Position numbers and translations under genes: made by a program
Source of the DNA: Channa striata
Taxonomy: Eukaryota > Chordata > Actinopteri > Anabantiformes > Channidae
Length of the DNA: 64,000 nucleotides
Direction of reading: 5' to 3'
NCBI GenBank assembly: GCA_033026295.1
Contig: CM065177.1
Span: 1,543,400 to 1,607,399 of the forward strand
Notes under the pieces: generated by a model
Databases searched by the model: none
Told to the model about the DNA's origin: nothing
The model's input: the letters and a program-made list of their open reading frames with translations, nothing else
Shown here: positions 11,666 through 21,537 of the stretch, piece after piece
Layout: each line of letters opens with the position of its first letter
Numbering within the stretch: position 1 is the stretch's first letter

Positions 11666-14290
11666 GAAATGCCAGTGGTTGCTGAACCACTTGCATTAAA
11701 AATAGGGCAAAGATCTTGACCAAATGCCAGAGCATCATCAAGTCTGGACTTCTGTTGGGTGGTAAATATTTATTCGTTAAATAATAATGTCACACATACA
11801 AAATGTCATAATTTTGATAAAATGTGTAAATATGATCGTTGGCCTTTGACTGGTCTGGATTCCATAGTCCTCTTTCTAGCTTGTTCCTTGTTTAACTGAC
11901 GAGCCAACTGTACCTGTACAATAGTGACTGTTGACTGATTCATTACTACTAACCTTCCGCCTAGTGCCATGTTCCCATTAAGCCAGTTACTTTTCAAATG
12001 ATCTACTGCTCACGTGTAGGAACAATCATTTCTTTGTTCTCATTTGCAACTACTTAATTAAACACAAATTAATTGAAGGATACGCACCATGTGAGCACAA
12101 CAGTAACTGACAAAGTAAAGCATTTAAAAGCTGCCATGATAAATGCTTTTTAAATAACAATGCATGAAACAGCAATGTGCACACGACACGAAAGGGGGCC
12201 GCCTGCAGTGACGAACCTAGCACTACTGTGTGCAGCTTGTGGTGGGTTTGAACTTCACAGTGAAATCAACAGGGTTACCGTAGTCAGCTGGCATGAAGAA
12301 GAAATATGTTGCAGGGGCACAAATTCATCTGTCCTGGAAATAACAGGCTGAACAAAAAAGTCTAAAACAAGCAAACATATCCTTTGGTGTGATATTAGAG
12401 CAGTGTTTGCAGGAAGGGGTGCGGTAACCCTAAACTTGATATCTGCAAAATATCCAAATGAGGACAATAGCAGTGCAGGACTGTTGGAGCTGCAACTGCA
12501 CCAGTAACACAGTGGAAGAGTTTGAGGTCAAAGCGAGAGAAATGGGAAGTTTCAAAATGTGTGCATCCATCTGTGTGTTCTCATTACAGAGAGAAAACTT
12601 GGAGGCCGTACTACTGAATTGAAGGTCTGCTTGACCCATATTACATTAAACCGCCCACACTGGCTGTGTACTCGATTGGCAAACACGGCCATTACTTGCA
12701 CAGTGCCTGAGTGAAAGCTGCGATTAAGCCGTTGCTATTGGACGAGAAAGCGATGGCACGAGCAGCATGAGAAATAAACACATCGTAATCAATACTATCA
12801 TTTTTACCCATTCTTCAGAACTATTTAGCTCTTTTCTCTCAGCTGTGCACAGAGTGCTGCTGTCCAATCAGCCATTTGTAATGACTTAAACTTTAGTTTT
12901 GACTTGGCAGTCCTTTGTCTCCGATTGTGTTTTTAGAAACACACGAGGATAGATTCACGTCCAAAGGTCATGAGATGAGTGGCCATCTGGAGAAGTTTTT
13001 CAGTTTTCCTCCCTGTGTGGGTCTGAGGATGATGTCAGACTGTGCAATCACTGCATATCAAATTATTCGTCACAGGGTTTGAGTAAAGTATTTACCACAG
13101 CGGGTTTAGTCAGAATAGTCGAGACAACAGTTAACAACTCACTGATGAATGAGCGTGGGAGCATTATAAGAACTAAAACTAAACTAACCTGGCTCCAGGT
13201 CCGGACCTCAGTATCTCGGAATCATGTGCTTTTGTTTTCTATTTAAAAAGGTCAACATCAAGGTGACAAACCAGTCAAGCCAATCACAGCTTGCGAGATA
13301 AAGAATGTAGATTTCATCCACCTCTAAAAGTCAAAAGACTTTACCATGAAAACTATGCCAAAAAATGATAAAACATCAGTCTGCAGTTATCATCAATAAA
13401 ATGAATTATGTAATTTTTAACTTATTTTCTTTTCTTGGAGTTAGATAAGAAGACTGTTACTGTACGACTTTCATATTGGCACAGTACATGTCAATAGAAA
13501 CCTATAACCACCAGCCCCAAACTTAGCACAAAGACTAGAAACAATCTGTCACTTTTAGTGGCAATGATGTGGCTTTAGTTTGAACAGTTCTGGGTGTATC
13601 CTGGCTGTTTACTTGTGTTCAGATCACCAAAACAAATTTTTGGAAATGAGTGTCTGAAGATGGGCACCTTGTAGTTTCATCAGGTTATGGGTGTGAGTAG
13701 TTCTTTGTGCACTTCCTGGTAAGCTGAACAATGACAGGTTCAAACATTTAGGCTTTGTTCAAAACAGCCACTTCCTGTTACCAGTCTTTTTCTCAACTTA
13801 GAAAACCCCTACATGCTGCAGCTTTTCAATAACATATGCGCTATTACACCGCGACAGGGAATCATTTCCCCAAAGCAACTTAAAATGTTCCTTTAGGATT
13901 TACTTACTTAAAGTATATCCCTACAAAATAAAACTAACTGTTGTCATCCCCAGGATTTTCTCTGTGTGGACTCTGGGGATTCTGTGTAAAATTATTCTGT
14001 GCAAAATTATAATACAAACAGCAATTTAGCCTTGAGGTCAAGAATTACGGTGTGATTGTAGACAAGTTGTCTTAAAACTTAAAACAGCAGTGGGTACAGT
14101 AGGTGAAAGAGTTAGGGGCGAGAACGCCAAACTTCTCTTTTATTTATGACGGAAATTAAACACAAATTTCCTCAGAACGGAGCTGGGTTACACCCTATAG
14201 TGTATCCACCACTGCTGGTTTCAGGTAAACTGCTGAGAAATGTAGCATGACATAAATTCAATAATGCTGTGAATGAAACATAACATGCTC
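11666..14290. other. Non-coding stretch, nothing recognised
   Basis: Only short unsupported frames. A small imperfect tandem duplication (about 17 bp, near 13978-14012) is the only local structure noted. Confidence 0.5.
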
Positions 14291-14326
14291 TCCTCCTCCT
14301 CCTCCTCCTCCTCCTCCTCCTCCTCC
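14291..14326. repeat. (TCC)n microsatellite, 12 units
   Basis: Perfect trinucleotide run with all pyrimidines on the plus strand; followed by a further pyrimidine-rich stretch to about 14400. Poly-Arg and poly-Glu frames on the minus strand come from this run and are not genes. Confidence 0.97.
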
Positions 14327-15014
14327 CCCTGCTCTCTTTGTAGTAATTCTCTCCCTTTTTCACCTCCGCATTCCTCCTCCCTTCCCTTCCACCTTCTTCC
14401 CAGCACTCTTTACTGGGGGCGACTGTGACGGATGACAGCAAGGCAAATCTGCCGCACAGCTAGTCACATGTTAAACCAGTCTATCCAGAGTTCGCCCATA
14501 TGTTCGTAGGCTGTGTGTTTACAGCTCACTTATGCTGCACCGTCTTAAATGTGTTTATTGAAAGTGAAACTCGAAACTCATAACGTACTTCTCTGGCCTA
14601 CATTCCTCTCTGTTCAGAGTACACAAACCTGACATTCGCTCACTGTGTTGCTGTTTATGTTTACATCTGCATTTGCACTGAATATTTGTTCTACCATTCT
14701 TGATCAACATTAGCAGTATTGTATATTATATCCCATAGTCTCTGTGTTTTTCTGCCGTGACCTGAACCCTGGGAAAATGAGTGTCTGGTTCATGTGAGAA
14801 ATGCACAACTGTTTGTGGCTGTTCTACTATATGTCACATGTGGCGCTCTCACCTTTACAAAATATCTCCTCCATTACATGATCTCATAGCATTCAAACTA
14901 TATATGAACAGCTAATGAGCCTACTTAAAGGGCAACTTTACCAAGTGCAACTTGCTTTCTATGGCTTTAAATTAGGGTGTAAATATATATTTGCTTTTAA
15001 ACTTTCCTCACTAT

Positions 15015-15243
15015 AATAAAATATTTTCCTGCTTCTAGCAGAAAAACTCCGCCAGATGACATCACACAGAGGAGTTTTTCATTGTTAGGGGTTCAGATAA
15101 TATCATCTGGAGAAGCTCTGGTAGAGCAGGTTTACCTCGATTACAAAGTTTACAGTGTGAGCAACAAGACGACACAATCTGAGGTCCTCCAAGTGATGTC
15201 ATCTGGAGGCATTTTCTAGCTAGAAGTAGAGCGATATTTTAAT
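15015..15243. mobile_element. Fold-back / MITE-like element with about 50-bp inverted arms
   Basis: The arm 15015-15064 and the reverse complement of 15194-15243 align over about 50 bp, including a perfect 13-bp core (CCAGATGACATCA at 15052-15064 against 15194-15206). A weaker match continues outwards, so the full element may span roughly 14930-15300. A third, partial copy of the core lies in the loop near 15103-15111. No coding capacity. The structure fits a small non-autonomous DNA element; the superfamily is not determined. Confidence 0.65.
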
Positions 15244-15374
15244 GTAGGGAAATCAGAGGGAAGTTGAATATCATTTATGGTCATCTGCTACTCAAACTAG
15301 AACCAAGAGAATCAAGTTAAACATCAGTGAAGGCATCCTAACAGCCCAAATGTGATGATGATTAAACGCTTTAA

Positions 15375-15391
15375 CCCTCCTGTCGTGTTCG
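15375..15391 (+). repeat. piggyBac left terminal inverted repeat
   Basis: 17-bp end, perfect reverse complement of 16961-16977, preceded by TTAA. Confidence 0.95.
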
Positions 15392-15405
15392 GGTCAAATG
15401 TGACC
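15392..15405. promoter_or_regulatory. Subterminal palindrome 1 of piggyBac element
   Basis: GGTCAAATGTGACC: outer GGTCA/TGACC arms are perfect inverted repeats. Directly follows the left terminal repeat. Matching sites are at 15570-15583 and 16920-16933. A transposase-binding role is inferred from position only. Confidence 0.6.
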
Positions 15406-15569
15406 GATTTACAAGTTAAAACACTCATAAATATTGTTTTTTAAATCTGATTGCCTCAAGACCCCATGATATCCTCCACACTATGTACTTGAACATATAA
15501 AAATGATGATCAGCTCTTTCGTTGAAGTTTGAGTGTTTTAATCAACCTTGTTACATCTGTGGTGTTCCT

Positions 15570-15583
15570 GGTCAAAAGTGACC
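15570..15583. promoter_or_regulatory. Subterminal palindrome 2 of piggyBac element
   Basis: GGTCAAAAGTGACC, about 165 bp inside the left copy and built on the same GGTCA/TGACC arms; preceded by TGTTCCT, echoing the TGTTCG that precedes the left-end copy. Confidence 0.55.
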
Positions 15584-15893
15584 TCCATAGGAAATGAATG
15601 GGTTTCCAGTCTAAATTCATCCATCAGACAGAAAACATCCACATACACATCACCCAAACTCACTCACACACACACATTTCAGACTGAACAATGTCTTTTG
15701 CTGGTACACATCTCTTTCCCGCGTTTATGTGCTGATCTTCCCACGTAAACCAACTTCCTGATGAAACAGACTGGACAGGTGTCTGTTATGTGAACCCATC
15801 TCTTTCCCAGGCTTTTGTGCTGATCCCCCCACGTGAATCACACCATTCCAGACTAATCAGTGTATCACCTTCACACAGACTCCATACATATAG

Positions 15894-16553
15894 CTTTATG
15901 TTTGCCTTGCACTCCTTTTACTGAGGCGACTGACCAACCGGTTCTCTGTGGAAGAGGTTCTGGTCCAGGTTTTTGAACATGATGAAGAGGGCACTGAAAT
16001 TCAACCAGAGACAGAGGAAGATGTGGAAGACAACATAGATTTTGATCCAGACTTTGAGGAGACTGACCAGTCAACAGAAGGACAGGGAGAAGATCCTGAA
16101 GATACATTCCAGTCCAAGAGTGGACATTTGCTCTGGTCTTTATCCCCCCAGGGCAGAGGAAGTAGAACGAAAATGGAAAACATCATAAAGATGATGCCAG
16201 GGCCAACACGGTATGTGACATCTCCGGTGGATGACATCAAGTCCAATTTCCAACTCTTTTTACCAGAGTCCATTGAGAGAATTCTAGTGGAGATGACAAA
16301 CCTGAAGGGGAAGCGTGTGTTTGGGGACACCTGTAGAGAAATCGACCTGGTAGACCTCCAAGCCTACATAAGTAAGCCATCAACCCAACTTGGAATCAGA
16401 GGAAGTTTCAAGAGGAGACATTTCTGGGGAAAAGCTGGGGAAAACTTTGGTGACTTCTCTTATTCAACGGCGCCAGCACATTCTCTGCACACCAGCCTCT
16501 GCCCTGGCTGCTCTCCCCCAACAAGGACATGGGCAGAAAAGGAAGCACTGTGA
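15894..16553 (+). pseudogene. piggyBac transposase, N-terminal part (core deleted)
   Basis: The frame is open from just after a stop at 15891 to a stop at 16551. From about 15933 it reads as the start of a fish piggyBac transposase: a TNRFSVEEVL segment, then a strongly acidic tract rich in Glu and Asp (about residues 15-60 from there), a basic/hydrophobic stretch, and the start of the conserved transposase domain (segments LFLPESIERILVEMTN and DLQAYI). Right after DLQAYI (codon ending 16370) the similarity stops: the DDD-containing catalytic core is absent and the remaining 60 codons are the C-terminal region read in the wrong frame. No in-frame ATG precedes the acidic tract, so the original start is lost or lay in an upstream exon. 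Not expected to encode an active enzyme. Confidence 0.85.
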
Positions 16554-16830
16554 TCTCTGTGCCTTTAGAGGCAACAAAACAAGCCTGAAATGCTGCAAAT
16601 GTGATGCCTATGTTTGCAAGGCCATGTGTCACATGTCACTCATGTGCATGAATTCACATGCACACACACACACACACACACACATACACACATGCACCCC
16701 CCACACACACACACGCCAGAGTTTGGTCTTTGGTTATCCATTAATTTTTTACATTACATGTTTATTTTGTAATAAGTTTTTTATGCATATTTATATTTTC
16801 ACTGCAGTTATTTTATGTCAAATTCTGTGA
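16372..16830 (+). pseudogene. piggyBac transposase, C-terminal cysteine-rich part
   Basis: Frame shifted relative to the N-terminal part. From about 16387 it reads as the end of a piggyBac transposase: an EKLGKTLVTSLIQRR segment followed by a cysteine-rich domain at 16549-16629 with seven cysteines (CDLC, then KCCKC, then single Cys at four and eight residues further). In the family this zinc-binding C-terminal domain recognises the transposon ends. The frame then runs into the CA repeat at 16661, so the true end of the protein is near 16640. Its separation in frame from the N-terminal part means that a fused protein would need splicing or frameshifting. Confidence 0.85.
16661..16715. repeat. 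Interrupted (CA)n microsatellite inside the piggyBac element
   Basis: CA run 16661-16684 then interrupted CA units to 16715. It lies in the 3' untranslated part of the transposon and probably expanded after or with element amplification. Confidence 0.9.
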
Positions 16831-16919
16831 GACATTGTTCACAGCTAAAAGATGTTGATTAAAAAATTTGGTGGTGAAAATTTGTTTTTGAGCTAATTTA
16901 ATAGCAGTTAAAACAGGTC

Positions 16920-16933
16920 GGTCAATTTTGACC
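16920..16933. promoter_or_regulatory. Subterminal palindrome 3 of piggyBac element
   Basis: GGTCAATTTTGACC, a perfect palindrome apart from its centre, about 28 bp inside the right terminal repeat. Same arms as 15392-15405 and 15570-15583. Confidence 0.6.
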
Positions 16934-16960
16934 GGGAACACTAAAGTAAGGGGCAGGAGA

Positions 16961-16977
16961 CGAACACGACAGGAGGG
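16961..16977 (-). repeat. piggyBac right terminal inverted repeat
   Basis: Perfect reverse complement of the left end, followed by TTAA at 16978-16981. Confidence 0.95.
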
Positions 16978-16981
16978 TTAA

Positions 16982-19114
16982 ATGTGTATGAGCAAACATG
17001 TAAAGAGCTTGATGTAGGTCAGAGTGCAGCTGCCAAGTTGAGGTCGACTCCCGCACATAGCTGCTGGTCAACATCAGATGTTCCTGATCATGCAAATGAA
17101 TGAAAAAAATGCAGAAATGTGATAATTCCCCTCACATCTCTGCACTCAAAAAAGAAAGCAGCGGTAACCAAGGGCAATGCAAGCCTCGTCAATCTCTTTT
17201 GACTCAGCCCTGTTAAAAATCAATTCATCTTGCACACGTCGCTGTCTAAAAAAGTCAGTAGCACTTCAGCAGTGAAGATGTAGCCATGGTGTTAACAAGC
17301 CTCATTGTGTTCTTGACATATTTGTGTTCTGACTGCTTTTACACGTGTGTCAGCTCTGATAAGAACTTCCTCCCCTGTGACATCTCTTCATTTATTCTAA
17401 CCCTGGTGAGATTAAACTAACTCTTTAGAATCACCTGGGGATTGAATCTCTGAACCCACCTTTTCCTCTTAAGGTGCTAATTACTCCCCTGTAATGAAAG
17501 TAATCAGCAGCTGAAGTGATGTTGCATGCGGAGCGCTGGGTGTGTGAATGCCAGTATCATCCTATGCATCTTCAAGCTCTCAGTAATAGGCTTAAGAAAT
17601 GAGCTGCTTCAGTGGAGCAATCAGATAAGGGATGGTTTATGCTGAATATTGATGACACACTGATGCAGCTTCTGGGAACAGGTTGGACATGGTTCTGTAC
17701 ATAATAAAGTACTGACGAGGCTCCAAGTCCCTGTCTTACATTTTACCTTTGCAAAACTCGACAGTGAGCGGCGTTTGCGTGCAACATGACACCAACAGTA
17801 CATTTGTTTCATTGTAATGGGACCAGAAACTTTAGATGACACGTGTTGTTATCTCTGCAGTCTAATAGCTGAAATATGTTTAGAATAGTTTTCAAAATTA
17901 GCATTGGTGCAGAAAAAGACATCAAGCATTGATTTCATTTTGATGTCATGAGGAACAAGGAACAAGGAACTAGTTCAAAAATCCAAGTCCTTGCTTGCAT
18001 GTATCCTGCACGAGTAGTAGAAAACATGGAGACGGGACAGCAGAGCAAACAGCAAACACAACGTCCGGATTTTCACCACATACAGGTAGCAGTGGTCTTC
18101 TTTCACGGTGGATCGAGGAAGATTTCTGTTTACCACCTGTAATGCAGCGTGCTGGCTGGTTCCCCCCGTCTCTTCCTGACTGTAAGAGGTCAGTGTTTTT
18201 AGAAACTGCTTCTGTCAGGGCACATTTGCGTCTTCACTAAGATAGACTCCATTGCATGGATATACTAATTAAAGATACATGATCTGTTCTGCTCTGTTTA
18301 CACGCAGTATGTTAATTCTGGCCTAAATCAAAGGGTGTTGCCTGATTATCCCTTGGAAGTAACGTTTCACCTTGTGTTATGTTTAGTCTCACTGCCGGCG
18401 GAGTGCTTGACTGTCCCTTCAATAGATGACTTCATGTATCCGGCCCGACAGCCACAGCTGCACCGCTACTCAGGGGCTGAAAGCTGATTCTGTTCACCTG
18501 GACTTTACGAACATGCCTTAAGGGGTCACGGATTCCTTTATTCTTTCTTGCATCATACTCTCTTCTAATCTATTGGTAACAGGAGGGGCCGGCTAAAAAG
18601 TTCTATGTGTACTCGTGCTGCAAAAAATAGCATTTACTTCAAAAAGGCGTGTTTGACTATTAGATACAGTATAATATTTCCGTTGGATATGTTAAGTTGC
18701 TTATTTTCTAATGTTGGCTACTGCAGTCATTTGTACTTCTACTGAATGGATGAAACTTTTAATGCAAACCCTTTGCTTTGCTAAATCGGGATGTAACAAT
18801 TTGCAGAAAGCCTGACTTCTTATTTTTATTCCAGGGCACATGTGTTTTCAGCAAATTTCATTTCCCTCTGAGAATTCAAACTCAGGAAATTCATTAACTA
18901 CAAGATGGTCTCCGTGTAATACTTGCATTGCTCAAACAGACCATCATATTTACTGAGAAATCCCACTGGGACAAATGAAGTCGAAAGTTTTACACACACA
19001 CAAACACACACTGTGCACACACCCTGACTAGTTTGGTTTCCCATGCAGCCACATGCATAAATTCTGACACAGGGGGGAACTTTCAGGCTGTTGAGAGGTC
19101 ACTGTGAGTAAGTG

Positions 19115-19118
<4 letters not shown>
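16982..19118. other. Non-coding stretch; candidate conserved element at 17370-17530
   Basis: No exon or repeat recognised. 17370-17530 is unusually rich in homeodomain-type cores (CTAATTAC at 17477-17484, TAATGA, TAATCA) and has an E-box CAGCTG (17508-17513); enhancer function is only a guess. Confidence 0.4.

Positions 19119-19161
<43 letters not shown>
19119..19161. repeat. (TG)n microsatellite, about 21 units
   Basis: Uninterrupted TG run of 43 bases. Confidence 0.97.
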
Positions 19162-19163
<2 letters not shown>

Positions 19164-19530
19164 GTTTTATCTACTCCCCCCTCCCATCTGTTACAGGGGA
19201 ATACAGGATCCTGGCTCTCAGTGCTTTGCTGACACTTACTGTCTGCGCTGGCCACTGACTGACAGGCCGACTGTGAGGTGCAGAGAGATGGGTCGACAAT
19301 AGAAACGACTTTAAAAGCTCCGATAGATTACAAGATAAGAAAATGGGAACATTTGGCCTATTCTCACTGCTCTCCCTCCAAGCTTTCTCTTTTTCATTTG
19401 TTTGTCTCTCGTCACTTTTTGGCAGTTGTTCTTTAGAGACATTTATTTCTTTTCTCTCTCACTAAATCTGATGCTATGGGGATTTATTGGAAGCTGTCGT
19501 TGCTTTATGCAGGCTCTCTGTTCAACTCAG

Positions 19531-19551
19531 CTGCCAGTTTATTAGGTACAC
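19531..19551 (+). repeat. Solitary end of the 5.5-kb MITE family
   Basis: Contains AGTTTATTAGGTACAC, close to the left end of the element at 5514-5817. No matching second end was found nearby. Confidence 0.45.
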
Positions 19552-21420
19552 TCAGCTTTCTTACACAGTGACTAGTTACCTGGTCAAAACAGATCATCCT
19601 TAATCTATTCTTAGTATCATAGTATTATGCCAATAAGGACGATGGAATGTGTTCTGCAAGACAACAGAACAGTGTAACTTTAGTGAAGATCCCTGCATAG
19701 TGAATTATTTGTGAACATTTTTATTATTGTTGAAGCCTAAAATGCCTCACGCTTAACAAAAGAAATGGCTCGCAGACCCCCCTCAACATTGCCCAACAGC
19801 CCACCGCTGGCTTTGTGTGTCCTGGCAGTCAAATGACAAGATTGCACAAAATTATCAGGGAATTGATTGAATTAATTGTTGCAAATTTGCAAATACCTGT
19901 GAGGACTAATTAACATGGCATCACCCTTTTAATAGTTTAGTTTAAGAGGGTTACATTTTATCCAGTGTTGTTTATTTGTTATTTAGCAGGGCTTCATCTA
20001 TGGGTGATAAATGGAATTGGACGATAAAGTACCTATTAGGCTAAGGGTCATCATAAATTTATTATTGCACATTTACAAACATTCCCCTACACCACACAAA
20101 ATACACAATAAAACGTGGCCTGTTGTGTGTCCACAGTTACTGAGAGCATGAGCGTTATTGCTGAGTTAATAAATGATCAGTGTGCTTTCAATAAAGACAT
20201 TACAAACACTACCTCACTGAGCAAGCCAAAACCATCAATTCCCCCGAGTCCATTTGCGGCGCCCTTCCTCTGGTATCCAGCCGCGCTAAAGCATTCTGTG
20301 AACAGTATCTGAAACTATGTAATTATAGGGCTCAAGTGAGAGGAAGACGGAAGGCGACTCATGGATGGAGAATGGAAACGACTAAAATTTTTACAGGACA
20401 ACTTTAATGGAATCCTTTCTGTCGAGGCAAAAAGTGTGAAAAAACTGGAGGACAAAGACCCTTGGCTGCAGGCGTTGAATGGAGAGGCCATTTTACCTCC
20501 ACTTCCGACGGATGAATACTTCAGCGCAGCAAGGGAGCCATGGTTCGCAGCACTGTCCTGCTCCCGAGTCCATTTCTTCTCTTCATTTCATCTCCACTAC
20601 TTGAGAGAATAATGGTGGAGGTGTTTTTAGTTCAAGGTGTGAACTAAATGCACTGCTCCACGCAGAGGTGCAGGAGGAGGGCTTCAAGCAGGAGTACTGT
20701 GACTTATTCATCAATTCTTGACACTTTTCCCCATAGGTGAAGGCCTAATGCAAGCACCACATATTTAAGATAAATGGCACTCCAAGTCTGGGCGCTTTTC
20801 CTCACAGTGAGGGGCGAGGTGAAGCTTTTTTACCACATGTCAGCAACACGGGGCTCTTAGAGCCAAGATGGACAGACGAAATCATTGACCACCAGAGAAG
20901 CATATTTCACACAAAGTTTCCTTTTTTTCTTTCGCTTTATTTATATCGATTCTTCCTCTTTTTTTATTGCCACTCATTCCTTAACTACTCTTCAGTGAAA
21001 CATAATGTTGAATTTGCTGATGAAACAAAGCCAGCACATTTGACATTCTGTGAAGTTTCCCACAGATTTGTCTAAAATGCTCCTAAACTATTTCTTCCCT
21101 TGGTGCAATTTCTACATGGAGGAGCAGGGGTAGGTGTGGTCACAGTTGTTTCTTTTCCAAAATAAGACGGACACAGTCTTTATTTTTAGTGCTTATTATG
21201 GGAAGAGGAGGAAGTAATGTTATGCTTAGTTAGGTCAGTGCGTGGGCTAAAGGTCGTGTTTGCATGGCGGCAGCATGCGAGTCAGCCTCACACACGTGGG
21301 TGTACGTACTCAAATAACACTCAACCTTAAATCAGAGTTTGTTTCCTGGTTGCCATTGCTTCCTTTGATTGTCACTCTGATTTCTTCTGTTGGCAGAGAA
21401 AGATAATTTTATCATAACAC
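19552..21420. other. Non-coding stretch, nothing recognised
   Basis: The 83-codon frame at 20361-20612 begins with a plausible-looking start but has no domain or flanking splice logic that I can support; left unannotated. No repeats recognised. Confidence 0.45.
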
Positions 21421-21424
21421 AAAA

Positions 21425-21537
21425 GGATCAGCCACAACATTAAAAATTCACATCATAAGAGGTCAGCATGCCAGCACTGATCCCCTGTCCATGGTAAGAC
21501 TGCAAGCGCTAAGTGGTTTTAATATTTTGTCTAATTG
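21425..21537. mobile_element. Possible short MITE (about 110 bp) with imperfect inverted ends
   Basis: The left end (21425-21445, containing CCACAACATTAAAA) and the reverse complement of the right end (about 21515-21537) agree at about 15 of 21 bases. The 'cacaacattaaaa' phrase is one I recognise from fish repeats. Weak support. Confidence 0.35.

Larger units (their letters stand above)
15371..16981 (+). mobile_element. piggyBac-type transposon, internally deleted
   Basis: Both ends carry the piggyBac hallmark target site TTAA (15371-15374 and 16978-16981). Directly inside are perfect 17-bp terminal inverted repeats, CCCTCCTGTCGTGTTCG at 15375-15391 and its reverse complement at 16961-16977. 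The interior encodes the N-terminal region of a piggyBac-like transposase and its C-terminal cysteine-rich domain, but the roughly 1 kb that would hold the DDD catalytic core is missing, with the junction near 16370-16390. Three 14-bp palindromes of the form GGTCAAannnTGACC type lie near the ends. The element is therefore non-autonomous, about 1.6 kb. The perfect ends suggest it is younger than the other repeats here. Confidence 0.93.

Noticed and set aside
14172..14441. Arg-rich and Glu-rich frames
   Set aside because: Translation of the (TCC)n run and its pyrimidine-rich flank.
20361..20612. 83-codon plus-strand frame with a reasonable start
   Set aside because: I recognise no family and no conserved motif; short enough to be chance.
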